NCBI GenBank assembly: GCA_902788605.1
Contig: CADAKX010000011.1
Location: 1-64,000, forward strand
DNA from: an uncultured Prevotellaceae bacterium
GTDB lineage: Bacteria > Bacteroidota > Bacteroidia > Bacteroidales > Bacteroidaceae
Length of the DNA stretch: 64,000 bases
Direction: 5' to 3'
In this document: piece after piece, positions 25,390 through 34,747 of the stretch
Position numbering within the stretch: position 1 is the first letter of the stretch
How the letters are laid out: the number at the start of each line of letters is the position of its first letter
Program-made: the position numbers and the translations under genes
The notes under the pieces: generated by a model
The model's input: only the letters and a program-made list of their open reading frames with translations
What the model was told of the DNA's origin: nothing
Database searches by the model: none

Positions 25390-25785
25390 TTAATTTGCGT
25401 TGTTGCACTTCTCGCACTTGCCATTGCACTCACCCTTGCATCCGTTCTTGCGTTTGCAATAGCGCTCACATTGTGCGCAGAGGTCGTAGCCCAGCATGGT
25501 GCCCAGGATAAAATCCTCCTCAGGAGTGAGCTGGTTCAGCGGACGTGTGACGATGAGTCGAATGGCTTCCAAGCACTCGCGTCGTCCGAAGTACACGTTC
25601 AGGTTCTGTCTGCCAGCCGGTTGCAGCAGGTAGGGAATGCCCTGACTCTCCAGTCGCTGGATGGCCATTTCGCTGTGTTTCTTGTTGCAGGTGAACAGTA
25701 CCATGTGGCGCACTCCTTTTTGCAGCTCGTAGATGTGGTTCATCAGTACCAGCATCTCTGTGGGAATTGTTGTCATCGTTTTCAT
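25390..25785 (-). CDS. DUF2023 family protein
   Basis: 131 residues with no signal peptide. MNHIYELQKGVRHMVLFTC and a C-terminal Cys-rich tail (CAQCERYCKRKNGCKGECNGKCEKC) match the DUF2023 family that accompanies flavodoxin in Bacteroidetes. The eight clustered cysteines could hold a metal or iron-sulfur centre, which is inference. The start at 25785 (MKTMTTIPTEM) is 5 nt from a -7 box TACCTTTG, so the mRNA is probably leaderless. A longer reading would begin upstream of the promoter. Confidence 0.8.
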   Translation of the reverse strand: MKTMTTIPTEMLVLMNHIYELQKGVRHMVLFTCNKKHSEMAIQRLESQGIPYLLQPAGRQNLNVYFGRRECLEAIRLIVTRPLNQLTPEEDFILGTMLGYDLCAQCERYCKRKNGCKGECNGKCEKCNNAN

Positions 25786-25790
25786 GGGTG

Positions 25791-25855
25791 CAAAGGTACG
25801 GCAAATAAATAAGGTGCGCAATACCTAAAAACGAGTGTTTTAAGCATTGCGCACC
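25791..25855 (-). promoter_or_regulatory. Promoter of the flavodoxin operon with a palindromic candidate operator
   Basis: The minus-strand -7 box TACCTTTG (25791-25798) lies 14 bp from a perfect 10-bp inverted repeat GGTGCGCAAT/ATTGCGCACC (25813-25822 with 25846-25855). An AAAAC/GTTTT pair is nested near the same centre. The -33 element falls inside the proximal arm. No Fur-box sequence is recognisable. Confidence 0.55.
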
Positions 25856-25897
25856 TGCAAAGTCCTGCAAAAGCAGATTAATCAAAAGTAGGTATTT

Positions 25898-26029
25898 TCA
25901 TTCCACCACCTCGATATAGAAACTGAAAGGACGGAAGCCGTCGTTGCAGCTAATCATCGCACTCATGGGGTTCTGCATCCATCCGTCAAAGAAGTTGCCC
26001 TTGCCTCGGGCCAGCGACTCCACGAACTC
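25898..26029 (-). pseudogene. C-terminal remnant of an unrecognised gene
   Basis: A minus-strand frame of 43 codons ends in a normal TGA and reads GNFFDGWMQNPM, then SAMISCNDGFRPFSFYIEVVE. It has the codon bias of a real protein end but is cut by TAA immediately upstream (26030-26032), with no start in a sensible place. The family was not recognised. The rest of the 415-bp gap (25786-26200) holds the flavodoxin promoter and, at 26164-26171, a TATTTTTG -7 box for the kinase gene. Confidence 0.5.
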
Positions 26030-26200
26030 TTATTCATTTCGTTATCGTTTTTAGAATGTGATTCTTGGGTGCAAAGGTAGTACTTTTTGATGGTTCTTGA
26101 AAAATCAAATGTAAATAAAGGTTAAATAGTAGAAAAATTGATAATAATATCCCCTAAAATGGTTATTTTTGCAAAACCTAAAACAACTCATATCTAGTCT

Positions 26201-28138
26201 ATGAAACAAGATGTAGACAATAATAAGCAGAAGGCTCGCCTGGCGCTGATCATGAAGACCAGTAAGCTGCGTCTGTGGTTTTACGACCCTACGACGCGCT
26301 ATTTCTGTTACCTGTCGGAGGAAGGTGACTATGAGCGAGAATACAATCCCGCGGATTTTGCCCTGTTTTTCCATCGTGACGATGTGGATGGAATGCGCCA
26401 GATGATCTTCGCCATTTGCGAAGGCAAGATGGATGAGGCTAAGGCGAATGTCAGGAGTAGGGCGACGAAAGAGTTGGACTGTAGATATTATGAGATATCT
26501 TTCTCGGTGGTGAGTCGGGGTGACGACGGACTGCCCACCTTGTTGATGGCTATACAGCATGACGTGACTGAGGAGTATCAGCGACAGCAGAAAATCAACC
26601 AGTTGCTGGTGCGCTATCAAACGATTTTCAATACGTCGTTGCTCGACATGTTGTATTACGACAAGAACGGCGTGCTGACCGATTTGAACGAACGTGCCGC
26701 CAAAACCTTCAACGTGAAAAGCCGTGAACAGGTGCTGGATGGCAGATTCCTGCTGAAAAACAGCCTCTTCTTCAGTCATATACCGCTGAACGAGATGACC
26801 AACACGCTGACAAGCAGTATCATCGACTTCAGCGACTTTAACCTGCCGGAATACAGACTGGAGGAGTTTGGCTTGAAAGGAAAGATGTATTACGAGTCGA
26901 CCATCAACCCCATCCGCAACGAAAAGGGAGAGTTGGAGGGCGTCTATATGTCGGGCCACGACATCTCGGAGATGGTGAACTCCTATCATCGTCTGCAGAA
27001 CAGTTTGAAGCAGCTGCAGCAGGGCACGGAAAGCATAAAGCAATATATCGCCAACATCGACTATGCCCTGAGCGTGAGTGGTGTGCAGCTGGTGAACTAT
27101 TATCCCCATTCCTATACGTTTGAACTCATTAATAGAGAGTCGAAAAAGAGACTGCGCATGTCGCAGCTGCGCTGTATAAGACTGGCCACGCCGCGATTCC
27201 GAAGAACGGTGAACAGCGCGCTGAACAGGATGGACCACCTGACGAAACGCGGCATCGTGCAGAGCATCGAAATAGAGATACGCGACAAGAAGGGCCGACA
27301 GATATGGCTGCTGTTCAACATGGTGCCTATGCTGAACGAAAAGGGTGAGGTGGAGCGCTACTTCGGTACGTATCGCGACATCACCGATGTGGTGGAGACT
27401 GAGATGCAGTTGGGTGTGGAGAAGAAGAAGGCGCAGGAGACGGAGGTGCTGAAACAGGCCTTCCTGACAAACATGAGCCACGAGATTCGTACGCCGCTGA
27501 ACAATATCATTGGCTATGCAGGACTCTTTACCGACGACCACGACAAGGCCGACGAGCCTTTCTTTGTCGACCAGATTAAAAGCAGTACTAACGAGCTGCT
27601 ATTGGTGGTCAACGATATCCTTTACATCTCGCGACTGGAGGCTAATATGGAGGAATACAAGCAAGAGCCTGTGGACTTCGCCAGTGTCTTCGAGGGGTAT
27701 TGCCATGATGGCCTGATGGCCATACAGCCTGGAGTGCAGTCGGTCATCGTGCAGCCCTTTAACAAACTGGTGGTGAATATCGATGGCAAACATCTAGCAA
27801 AGATCATTCAGCGCCTGTGCTATTATTCCTGCATGATGACTGTGCGTGGCTCGATTACCGTGAGTTGTGAGTATCATCGAGGCGAACTGATTATCCGCAT
27901 TGACGATACAGGCAATGGATTCACGGAAGATGTGGCACCACATATCTTCGACCATAACTTCGCACGCGATGAGAATGGCAGACTGGTTGGCTCGGGGCTC
28001 GACCTGCCCATCGCACAGCTGATGACCAAGCAGATGGGGGGCACCATCGATATACAGTCGGACTTTGGCAAGGGCACAAGTGTATGGGTGTCGATACCTT
28101 GCGCGGCCTCTGTGATTGAAAGAAAGAGAAATCTGTAA
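26201..28138 (+). CDS. PAS-domain histidine kinase with degenerate N-box (first of pair A)
   Basis: 645 residues, cytoplasmic, with no membrane segment. Order: PAS-like domains at ~20-130, ~140-260 and ~300-400; HisKA with intact NMSHEIRTPLNN (His427); HATPase_c. The region aligned with the N-box reads LCYYSCMMT; the Asn that binds Mg-ATP in paralogues (ASNAAQHT in the 50612 gene) is Tyr542 here. The G1 motif DDTGNGF and the G2-like GSGLDLP remain. Catalytic activity is therefore doubtful, while phospho-acceptance may persist. There is no receiver domain. It lies 55 bp upstream of an intact kinase gene, and the same order is seen at 48.6-52.6 kb. Confidence 0.88.
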   Translation: MKQDVDNNKQKARLALIMKTSKLRLWFYDPTTRYFCYLSEEGDYEREYNPADFALFFHRDDVDGMRQMIFAICEGKMDEAKANVRSRATKELDCRYYEISFSVVSRGDDGLPTLLMAIQHDVTEEYQRQQKINQLLVRYQTIFNTSLLDMLYYDKNGVLTDLNERAAKTFNVKSREQVLDGRFLLKNSLFFSHIPLNEMTNTLTSSIIDFSDFNLPEYRLEEFGLKGKMYYESTINPIRNEKGELEGVYMSGHDISEMVNSYHRLQNSLKQLQQGTESIKQYIANIDYALSVSGVQLVNYYPHSYTFELINRESKKRLRMSQLRCIRLATPRFRRTVNSALNRMDHLTKRGIVQSIEIEIRDKKGRQIWLLFNMVPMLNEKGEVERYFGTYRDITDVVETEMQLGVEKKKAQETEVLKQAFLTNMSHEIRTPLNNIIGYAGLFTDDHDKADEPFFVDQIKSSTNELLLVVNDILYISRLEANMEEYKQEPVDFASVFEGYCHDGLMAIQPGVQSVIVQPFNKLVVNIDGKHLAKIIQRLCYYSCMMTVRGSITVSCEYHRGELIIRIDDTGNGFTEDVAPHIFDHNFARDENGRLVGSGLDLPIAQLMTKQMGGTIDIQSDFGKGTSVWVSIPCAASVIERKRNL

Positions 28139-28193
28139 CATTCTTGGCAGAGCCAGAAGGCAAAGCCTAGTGGAACACATAGAGCATTGAGAT

Positions 28194-30098
28194 ATGAAGA
28201 TGAATATCATGTTTGACGAGCAACAGGCCATGATGATGGCGCTCGATATTTGCGGCAACCACGTGATGTGTCTGGACCTGAAGGACAACATCGTATATGA
28301 CCTGCACGGAAAGGCGGCGTTCGGCGATAAGGTGGGTATTGAGGAGTGTTACACCTATGTCCACCCCGACGACCGAGAGCGCTTCCGCACCTATATCGAA
28401 CGCCTGAGAGATGGTCTCGACAAGGTAACCGACTTTCATTATCGCTGGAACTACAACTATTCGGGACAGGGCGAGCCTGAATGGCACGATATGTATGGAC
28501 GCGCAATGGCTGAATATGAAGACGGCAAGCCCGTCAACATTATCGTTACCCTGACAGACGAGACGGACGTGAAGCGGAAGGAGCGAGAGGTGGAGCATTT
28601 GTCAGAGCGATACAAGTCAATCTTCGAGAACTCGATCATCGGCATGTCGTTCTATTCACCAGAAGGATGGCTTTTGGATGCCAACCGCATCATGAGAAAG
28701 ATATGTCATTTTGACAGCGAGACCACTGACGACTTCTTCTCGAATACGAATCTCTTTGATGTGATGCCCTTCAATGAGGTGCTGGACCGTGACCATGTGG
28801 AGGACTACTGGGCCTGCTCGCTGAGTATCGTGCCTGAGCGAGAGATGCGCGTGTATCTGGAAATCAGCGTGCACCCTATCTATGATGAGAATGGAAAACT
28901 GATGTATATCTCGGTGACGGCCAACGACGTGACGGAGGAACGCAACATGTATCTCAACGTGATGGAAAACGATGCCAGGATGAAGAAGATCAACGAGGCC
29001 ATCAAGAATTACGAGGCCGAGTTGCGCTACATGCTGGAGGCGTCGAAGATGCAGTCGTGGCGCATCAGTCTGGAGCGCGATACGCTGGAGTTCTATAGTG
29101 GTCTGAACACTGTGGTGCGCTCGTTCAACCTGAAACAAATGCAGAAGATATTCGTAGACCAGGAGGGTGATTTCGTCAAGGCCCTGTCGAATCCCTCGGA
29201 GGCCCTGAAGAAACCTTTGATATATGTCGGTCAGATGCATCCGATGGTGACGCAGAGCTCCACAGAGAATCAATGGGTGCAGATCAACTGTATCCCAGAA
29301 TACGATAAGCAAGGAAAACTGTTGGGTGCCTTCGGCGTGTGGCGTAATATCAACGACCTGATGCGCAAGCAGGACCAGTTGCGCAACGAGACAAGACGTG
29401 CCCACGAGTCGGGGCAGCTGAAGACGCTGTTCCTGGCGAATATGACGCATGAGATTCGTACACCCATCAACGCGATTGTGGGCTTCTCGGAGGTGCTGTC
29501 GTCACTGACTGCCGAGGATGAGAAAAAGGAAATCATCAAGATTATCAAGAACAACTGCGACATGCTGCTGCGCCTGATTAATGACATTCTGACAGTATCG
29601 TCGCTGGAGACGGGACAGATGGATATCAAGCTTGTCGAGGTAGATTTCGCCAAGGCGTTTAACGTGTTGTTTGAGTCATTGCGCCCCAGGGTGCAGGAGC
29701 CAGGGGTTGAGTTCGTTAAAGACAATCCTTATGCCACGCTGCCCATCAAGGTGGATTTCGAACGTGTGTCACAGGTCATTACCAACTTCGTGACCAATGC
29801 CGTGAAATACACCCACCAAGGATATATCAAACTGGGCTACCGCATGGAGACCAGAACCATCGAGGGCAAGCAGCGTGAGGGCTTGTATGCCTACTGTGAG
29901 GATACGGGTGATGGCATTTTGCCAGAGGCGCAACCCAAGATCTTCGAGCGCTTCTATAAGGTCAACGATTTTGTGCAGGGCACTGGTCTCGGCCTCTCAA
30001 TCTGTAAGGCCTTCACTGATGCCAGTCATGGCGACATTGGTGTGATATCGGAAGGCAAGGGCAAGGGCTCGGTGTTTTGGATGTGGATTCCGCTGTGA
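28194..30098 (+). CDS. PAS-domain histidine kinase (second of pair A)
   Basis: 634 residues, no membrane segment. Three PAS-like sensory domains (~10-125, ~135-250, ~280-395) precede a coiled linker. HisKA follows with NMTHEIRTPINAIVGFS (His419), then a complete HATPase_c with N-box TNFVTNAVKYT, G1 EDTGDGIL and G2 GTGLGLSICK. All motifs needed for autophosphorylation are present. It is closely related to the 48603 gene throughout HisKA and HATPase. No response regulator is encoded nearby, so phosphotransfer must go to a distant partner or to the neighbouring degenerate kinase. Confidence 0.9.
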   Translation: MKMNIMFDEQQAMMMALDICGNHVMCLDLKDNIVYDLHGKAAFGDKVGIEECYTYVHPDDRERFRTYIERLRDGLDKVTDFHYRWNYNYSGQGEPEWHDMYGRAMAEYEDGKPVNIIVTLTDETDVKRKEREVEHLSERYKSIFENSIIGMSFYSPEGWLLDANRIMRKICHFDSETTDDFFSNTNLFDVMPFNEVLDRDHVEDYWACSLSIVPEREMRVYLEISVHPIYDENGKLMYISVTANDVTEERNMYLNVMENDARMKKINEAIKNYEAELRYMLEASKMQSWRISLERDTLEFYSGLNTVVRSFNLKQMQKIFVDQEGDFVKALSNPSEALKKPLIYVGQMHPMVTQSSTENQWVQINCIPEYDKQGKLLGAFGVWRNINDLMRKQDQLRNETRRAHESGQLKTLFLANMTHEIRTPINAIVGFSEVLSSLTAEDEKKEIIKIIKNNCDMLLRLINDILTVSSLETGQMDIKLVEVDFAKAFNVLFESLRPRVQEPGVEFVKDNPYATLPIKVDFERVSQVITNFVTNAVKYTHQGYIKLGYRMETRTIEGKQREGLYAYCEDTGDGILPEAQPKIFERFYKVNDFVQGTGLGLSICKAFTDASHGDIGVISEGKGKGSVFWMWIPL

Positions 30099-30130
30099 TC
30101 TCTTCGCCGGACAATGGTTTGTGATTAGAC

Positions 30131-30171
30131 AAAAAAATCCGTGTAGCCAATCGACTACACGGATTCTTTTT
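30131..30171. terminator. Bidirectional terminator between kinase pair A and dnaK
   Basis: An 11-bp stem AATCCGTGTAG/CTACACGGATT (30136-30146 with 30155-30165) is flanked by A and T runs. Confidence 0.85.
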
Positions 30172-30185
30172 ATCTAGGAACGTAA

Positions 30186-32084
30186 TTACTTCACCTCCTC
30201 GAAATCAGCGTCCTGGATGTCGTCCTGGGCGTTGTTGGTCTGCTGCTGTTGCTGCTGACCTGCATCAGCACCAGGCTGACCAGCACCTGCCTGAGCGTAC
30301 ATCTTCTGAGAAGCGGCCTGCATCACCTGATTCAGGTTGTTGATGGCAGTGTCGATGGCAGCGATGTCGCCTGACTTGTGAGCGTCCTTCAACTGATTGA
30401 CAGCAGCCTCTACGTTGGCCTTCTCGGCACCCAGCTTGTCACCATTCTCGTTGAGGAAGGTCTCGGTCTGGAAAATCATAGAGTCGGCCTGATTCATCTT
30501 GTCGATGCGCTCGCGCTCCTTCTTATCGTTCTCAGCGTTGGCCTCAGCCTCTGCCTTCATGCGGTTGATCTCGTCCTGTGACAGACCAGATGAAGCCTCG
30601 ATACGGATGGCCTGCTCCTTGCCTGTGGCCTTATCCTTGGCACTTACCTTCACGATACCGTTGGCATCGATGTCGAAGGTTACCTCAATCTGAGGCACTC
30701 CACGACGGGCGGGAGCGATGCCGGTGAGGTTGAACTGACCCAGGCTCTTGTTCTGAGAAGCCATAGGACGCTCGCCCTGCAGCACGTGGATGGTTACCTC
30801 TGTCTGATTGTCAGCAGCGGTAGAGAAGGTCTGGCTCTGCTTGCAAGGAATTGTGGTGTTGGCATCAATCAGCTTGGTCATCACACCACCCAGGGTCTCA
30901 ATACCCAAAGTCAGAGGAGTAACGTCGAGCAGCACGATGTCCTGACCGGTCTCCTGGTTGAGGATAGCACCCTGGATAGCAGCACCTACAGCTACCACCT
31001 CATCGGGGTTCACACCCTTAGAAGGCTCCTTGCCGAAGTAGTTCTTCACGAGGGTCTGCACAGCGGGGATACGGCTTGAACCACCCACGAGGATCACCTC
31101 GTCGATATCTGATGTAGAGATGCCTGCGTCGCGAACGGCGTTCTGACAGGGTACCAAGCAAGCCTGAATCAGGTTGTGGGCCAACTGCTCGAACTTAGCA
31201 CGTGTTAGGGTCTTCACCAAGTGCTTGGGAACACCACCTACAGGCATGATGTAGGGCAGGTTAATCTCTGTAGAGGTAGAGCTTGACAACTCAATCTTGG
31301 CCTTCTCGGCAGCCTCCTTCAGACGCTGCATAGCCATAGGATCGCTCTTCAGGTCGGCACCCTCGTCGTTCTTGAATTCCTGTACCAGCCAGTCGATGAT
31401 TACCTGATCGAAGTCGTCACCACCCAGGTGAGTGTCACCATTGGTAGAGAGAACCTCGAATACACCACCACCGAAGTCGAGGATAGAGATATCGAAAGTA
31501 CCACCACCGAGGTCGAATACGGCGATCTTCATATCCTTGTTGGTCTTGTCGATACCGTAAGCCAGGGCTGCTGCCGTAGGCTCATTGACGATACGACGTA
31601 CGTTGAGGCCTGCAATCTGACCTGCCTCCTTTGTGGCCTGACGCTGTGAGTCAGAGAAGTAAGCGGGTACGGTGATGACAGCCTCTGTCACCTCCTGACC
31701 CAGATAGTCCTCAGCGGTCTTCTTCATCTTCTGAAGCACCATAGCTGAGATCTCCTGAGGAGTATACTTACGACCATCGATGTCTACACGGGGATAACCA
31801 CCCTCGTTGACAACAGTAAATGGTACGCGAGAAATCTCTTTCTCGGTCTGCTGCCATGTCTCACCCATGAAACGCTTGATAGAATAAACGGTGTTCTTGG
31901 GGTTGGTGATAGCCTGACGCTTGGCGGGGTCGCCAATCTTACGCTCGCCACCCTCAACGAAACCTACTACTGAAGGCGTTGTACGCTTGCCTTCGCTGTT
32001 AGCAATGACAACGGGCTCGTTGCCTTCGAAAACGGATACACAAGAGTTTGTTGTACCCAAGTCAATTCCAATAATCTTTCCCAT
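30186..32084 (-). CDS. dnaK: Chaperone DnaK (Hsp70)
   Basis: 632 residues. The N-terminal ATPase begins [21 protein letters not shown] and includes [20 protein letters not shown] and [12 protein letters not shown]. The substrate-binding domain contains [19 protein letters not shown]. The C-terminal lid ends in a Gln-rich stretch and DADFEEVK. It binds unfolded hydrophobic segments with DnaJ and GrpE, neither of which is adjacent. The leader holds a GTTATCG direct repeat (period 13) at about 32104-32123; no CIRCE element is seen. Confidence 0.97.
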   Translation of the reverse strand: MGKIIGIDLGTTNSCVSVFEGNEPVVIANSEGKRTTPSVVGFVEGGERKIGDPAKRQAITNPKNTVYSIKRFMGETWQQTEKEISRVPFTVVNEGGYPRVDIDGRKYTPQEISAMVLQKMKKTAEDYLGQEVTEAVITVPAYFSDSQRQATKEAGQIAGLNVRRIVNEPTAAALAYGIDKTNKDMKIAVFDLGGGTFDISILDFGGGVFEVLSTNGDTHLGGDDFDQVIIDWLVQEFKNDEGADLKSDPMAMQRLKEAAEKAKIELSSSTSTEINLPYIMPVGGVPKHLVKTLTRAKFEQLAHNLIQACLVPCQNAVRDAGISTSDIDEVILVGGSSRIPAVQTLVKNYFGKEPSKGVNPDEVVAVGAAIQGAILNQETGQDIVLLDVTPLTLGIETLGGVMTKLIDANTTIPCKQSQTFSTAADNQTEVTIHVLQGERPMASQNKSLGQFNLTGIAPARRGVPQIEVTFDIDANGIVKVSAKDKATGKEQAIRIEASSGLSQDEINRMKAEAEANAENDKKERERIDKMNQADSMIFQTETFLNENGDKLGAEKANVEAAVNQLKDAHKSGDIAAIDTAINNLNQVMQAASQKMYAQAGAGQPGADAGQQQQQQTNNAQDDIQDADFEEVK

Positions 32085-32255
32085 AATCTATATTTTTTTA
32101 ATTGTTATCGTTAAATGTTATCGCTGAATTAATAGCAAAGCGTGTGCCAAAAGCATTTTTTTTCGTATGAAACGACCTTTTGTTGCGCCATTTTGTCACA
32201 AGTATGAATAATTTTTTTTATCTTTGCACACGAATTTAATTCAAAAATGTGAGAT

Positions 32256-33587
32256 ATGAGACGTTTTTTGATGTGTGTGGTTGCTGTTTTGGCTGTCATG
32301 ACAACTCAGGCTCAAGAGGCTGAGGGGCATGGCTATATCGTGAAAACAAAGGGAGCCAAGAAGGTGGCAGTGGCAGAAAGTACGAAGGAAGATGGGCAGG
32401 CAGAGGAGAAAGCCGAACCCCAGGATTTCTTTGAGAAGAACTTCCGTTATGTGAGTATGTGTGACTGGAAGGAAGGCATGCGCTTCATGGTGATACCTGA
32501 CAAGAAGGATATGGTAATCAAGACCTTTGCCGATGCAGAGACAGGACAGATGGTGCCCAGTGTCAAGCTGCGCCATTTTATTATGACCTATCAGGGACAT
32601 GACAACAAGCATGGCGGACTGCACGAGCGTGTTTACTTTGACTGCGAGGACGACGGAAAGAAGTACTACTACGAGGTGCCCACAGCTTCGTTTGACGACT
32701 ATTGCATCGGCGCTCAGGGCGTGCCAACACTGGCTTATCTGGGTGATGTCGATGTGGCCCGTCAGGTGCTGACAGACACGATTCTCTTTACCCTTGCCAG
32801 TGAATACTATGTGGATACTGAGCTCAATGGCGATGGCTTCACTACCATTACCGATGTGCCTCAGGGTACGGAGGTGCAGGTGAAATCCATTGGCGTTGGT
32901 ACACGTAACTTCCCTGTGAAAATTATCGTGGAGGATAAGAATGGACGCGAATTCTATCAGAATGTGGCTATTAGCAAGACCAACAGCGGACTGCGTAATG
33001 ACGAGTTCCAGATTAGTAACATGATTATCCATACGTTTAAGGGGGCCTTTGAGATGCTTTCTGACAACATGACAGCCAGCTCTGTCTATCAGAAGCATAT
33101 TGGCGAGGAAGTCTATACGCTCTATTCTACCGCAATGGCCGATGCTAGTGGCAGAACGGCACAGGTGGCACGCCTCTCAACCTTTGTTATCAAGGACATT
33201 CGTGCGCAGCGTGGCACTAATTATGTCAAAATGACACTCCGCGGCCTGGGGTCTGGCAGAGAATACACCAAACAGGTAACATTCAACAGTACCAACGTGG
33301 CTGGTGACATCGCCGGTCTGCACGAGGATTATTTCTTTAATCTCTTTGGTGTGGGTAATCCGCTGAAAATGGAGGGTGTGAAGAAGAACCATATTGCTGA
33401 CATCCAAAAGAGCATCGTACACGCGGGCTATACGGAAAATGAGGTAAGACTGGCCCTGGGTGAACCTACTGGACAGGGTGAAGATAACAATGGACACATG
33501 ATGTGGACCTATAACTATCCAGACCGTCCTTATGTCTGTGTGTATTTCGATGCTAAATTGAAGTTGGTGACTAGCATCAAGAAGTAA
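32256..33587 (+). CDS. Secreted protein of unknown function
   Basis: 443 residues with signal peptide MRRFLMCVVAVLAVMTTQAQ. A Lys/Glu-rich segment (~25-60) is followed by beta-rich sequence of unrecognised type; the last ~60 residues (KNHIADIQKSIVHAGYTENEVRLALGE onward) resemble the SmpA/OmlA-like 'helix, then hydrophobic strands ending in a variable-rich YVYFD' pattern seen in lipoprotein assembly factors, but only loosely. A -7 box TATCTTTG is at 32219-32226. The gene is monocistronic. Confidence 0.6.
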   Translation: MRRFLMCVVAVLAVMTTQAQEAEGHGYIVKTKGAKKVAVAESTKEDGQAEEKAEPQDFFEKNFRYVSMCDWKEGMRFMVIPDKKDMVIKTFADAETGQMVPSVKLRHFIMTYQGHDNKHGGLHERVYFDCEDDGKKYYYEVPTASFDDYCIGAQGVPTLAYLGDVDVARQVLTDTILFTLASEYYVDTELNGDGFTTITDVPQGTEVQVKSIGVGTRNFPVKIIVEDKNGREFYQNVAISKTNSGLRNDEFQISNMIIHTFKGAFEMLSDNMTASSVYQKHIGEEVYTLYSTAMADASGRTAQVARLSTFVIKDIRAQRGTNYVKMTLRGLGSGREYTKQVTFNSTNVAGDIAGLHEDYFFNLFGVGNPLKMEGVKKNHIADIQKSIVHAGYTENEVRLALGEPTGQGEDNNGHMMWTYNYPDRPYVCVYFDAKLKLVTSIKK

Positions 33588-33634
33588 AAGAAGCTATTCA
33601 CGCTCCGAAACTGCCATTTGCGTTTCGATACCAT

Positions 33635-33672
33635 AAAAAGAATCTCGCTCTTTGCAGGGCGAGATTCTTTTT
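33635..33672. terminator. Bidirectional terminator before recA
   Basis: A perfect 14-bp stem (33635-33648 with 33659-33672) with A and T runs in its base, between convergent genes. Confidence 0.85.
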
Positions 33673-33699
33673 ATATTATTATATAAGGTGTAACGACGC

Positions 33700-34728
33700 T
33701 TAGTTGTTGCTGTCGTTGATCTTCTCCATGATCTTTGCCTCGATTTCTTCGCAGAGCTCTGGATTGTCCTTCAGCAGGTTTTTCACGGCATCACGGCCCT
33801 GAGCCAGTTTGGAATCTCCGTAAGAGAACCACGAACCGCTCTTCTTGATAATCTCGTGTTCTACACCCAGGTCTACAATCTCGCCAACCTTCGAGATGCC
33901 CTCGCCAAAGGTAATCTCAAACTCTGCCTTGCGGAAGGGAGGGGCCACCTTGTTCTTCACAACCTTCACACGTACTTGGTTGCCAATGGGCTGGTCGCCG
34001 TCTTTCAGAGTGGTCACCTTGCGGATGTCCAAACGTACAGAGGCGTAGAACTTCAGAGCATTACCACCAGTGGTGGTCTCAGGATTGCCAAACATCACGC
34101 CAATCTTCTCGCGCAACTGGTTGATGAAGATACAGGTGGTGTTGGTCTTGGCGATGGTAGAGGTCACCTTGCGCAGAGCCTGACTCATCAGGCGTGCGTG
34201 CAGACCTACAGAAGAGTCGCCCATGTCACCCTCAATCTCCTTCTTGGGAGTCAGGGCTGCCACAGAGTCGATGACGATAATGTCGATAGCTGCCGAGCGG
34301 ATGAGCTGGTCGGCAATCTCCAGGGCCTGTTCGCCGTTATCGGGCTGTGAGATATACAGGTTGTCGATGTCCACGCCCAACTTCTGAGCATAGAAGCGGT
34401 CAAAGGCATGCTCAGCGTCAATGAATGCTGCAATGCCGCCTGCCTTCTGTGCCTCGGCAATGGCGTGAATGGCCAGTGTAGTCTTACCTGATGACTCAGG
34501 ACCATATATCTCGATGATGCGTCCCTTGGGATAGCCACCCACGCCAAGAGCGGCGTTCAGTCCGATAGAGCCAGTGGGAATCACATCAACATTCTCTATC
34601 TTTTCCTCGCCCATGCGCATAATACTGCCTTTGCCGAAATCCTTTTCAATCTTCGACATGGCGGCCTGCAGGGCTTTCATCTTCTCCTGTTGCGGAGTGA
34701 GCTGTTCTGTTTCTTCTTTCTTTGCCAT
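33700..34728 (-). CDS. recA: Recombinase RecA
   Basis: A 342-residue DNA strand-exchange ATPase and SOS co-protease. The Walker A motif is [13 protein letters not shown], Walker B is [12 protein letters not shown], and DNA-binding loop L2 includes [19 protein letters not shown]. The acidic C-terminus is short ([15 protein letters not shown]). It is the last gene of a minus-strand operon, 19 bp after the carboxynorspermidine dehydrogenase gene. No LexA-type operator is recognisable at the operon promoter. Confidence 0.97.
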   Translation of the reverse strand: MAKKEETEQLTPQQEKMKALQAAMSKIEKDFGKGSIMRMGEEKIENVDVIPTGSIGLNAALGVGGYPKGRIIEIYGPESSGKTTLAIHAIAEAQKAGGIAAFIDAEHAFDRFYAQKLGVDIDNLYISQPDNGEQALEIADQLIRSAAIDIIVIDSVAALTPKKEIEGDMGDSSVGLHARLMSQALRKVTSTIAKTNTTCIFINQLREKIGVMFGNPETTTGGNALKFYASVRLDIRKVTTLKDGDQPIGNQVRVKVVKNKVAPPFRKAEFEITFGEGISKVGEIVDLGVEHEIIKKSGSWFSYGDSKLAQGRDAVKNLLKDNPELCEEIEAKIMEKINDSNN

Positions 34729-34747
34729 AGTTGATTTATATTAGTAA

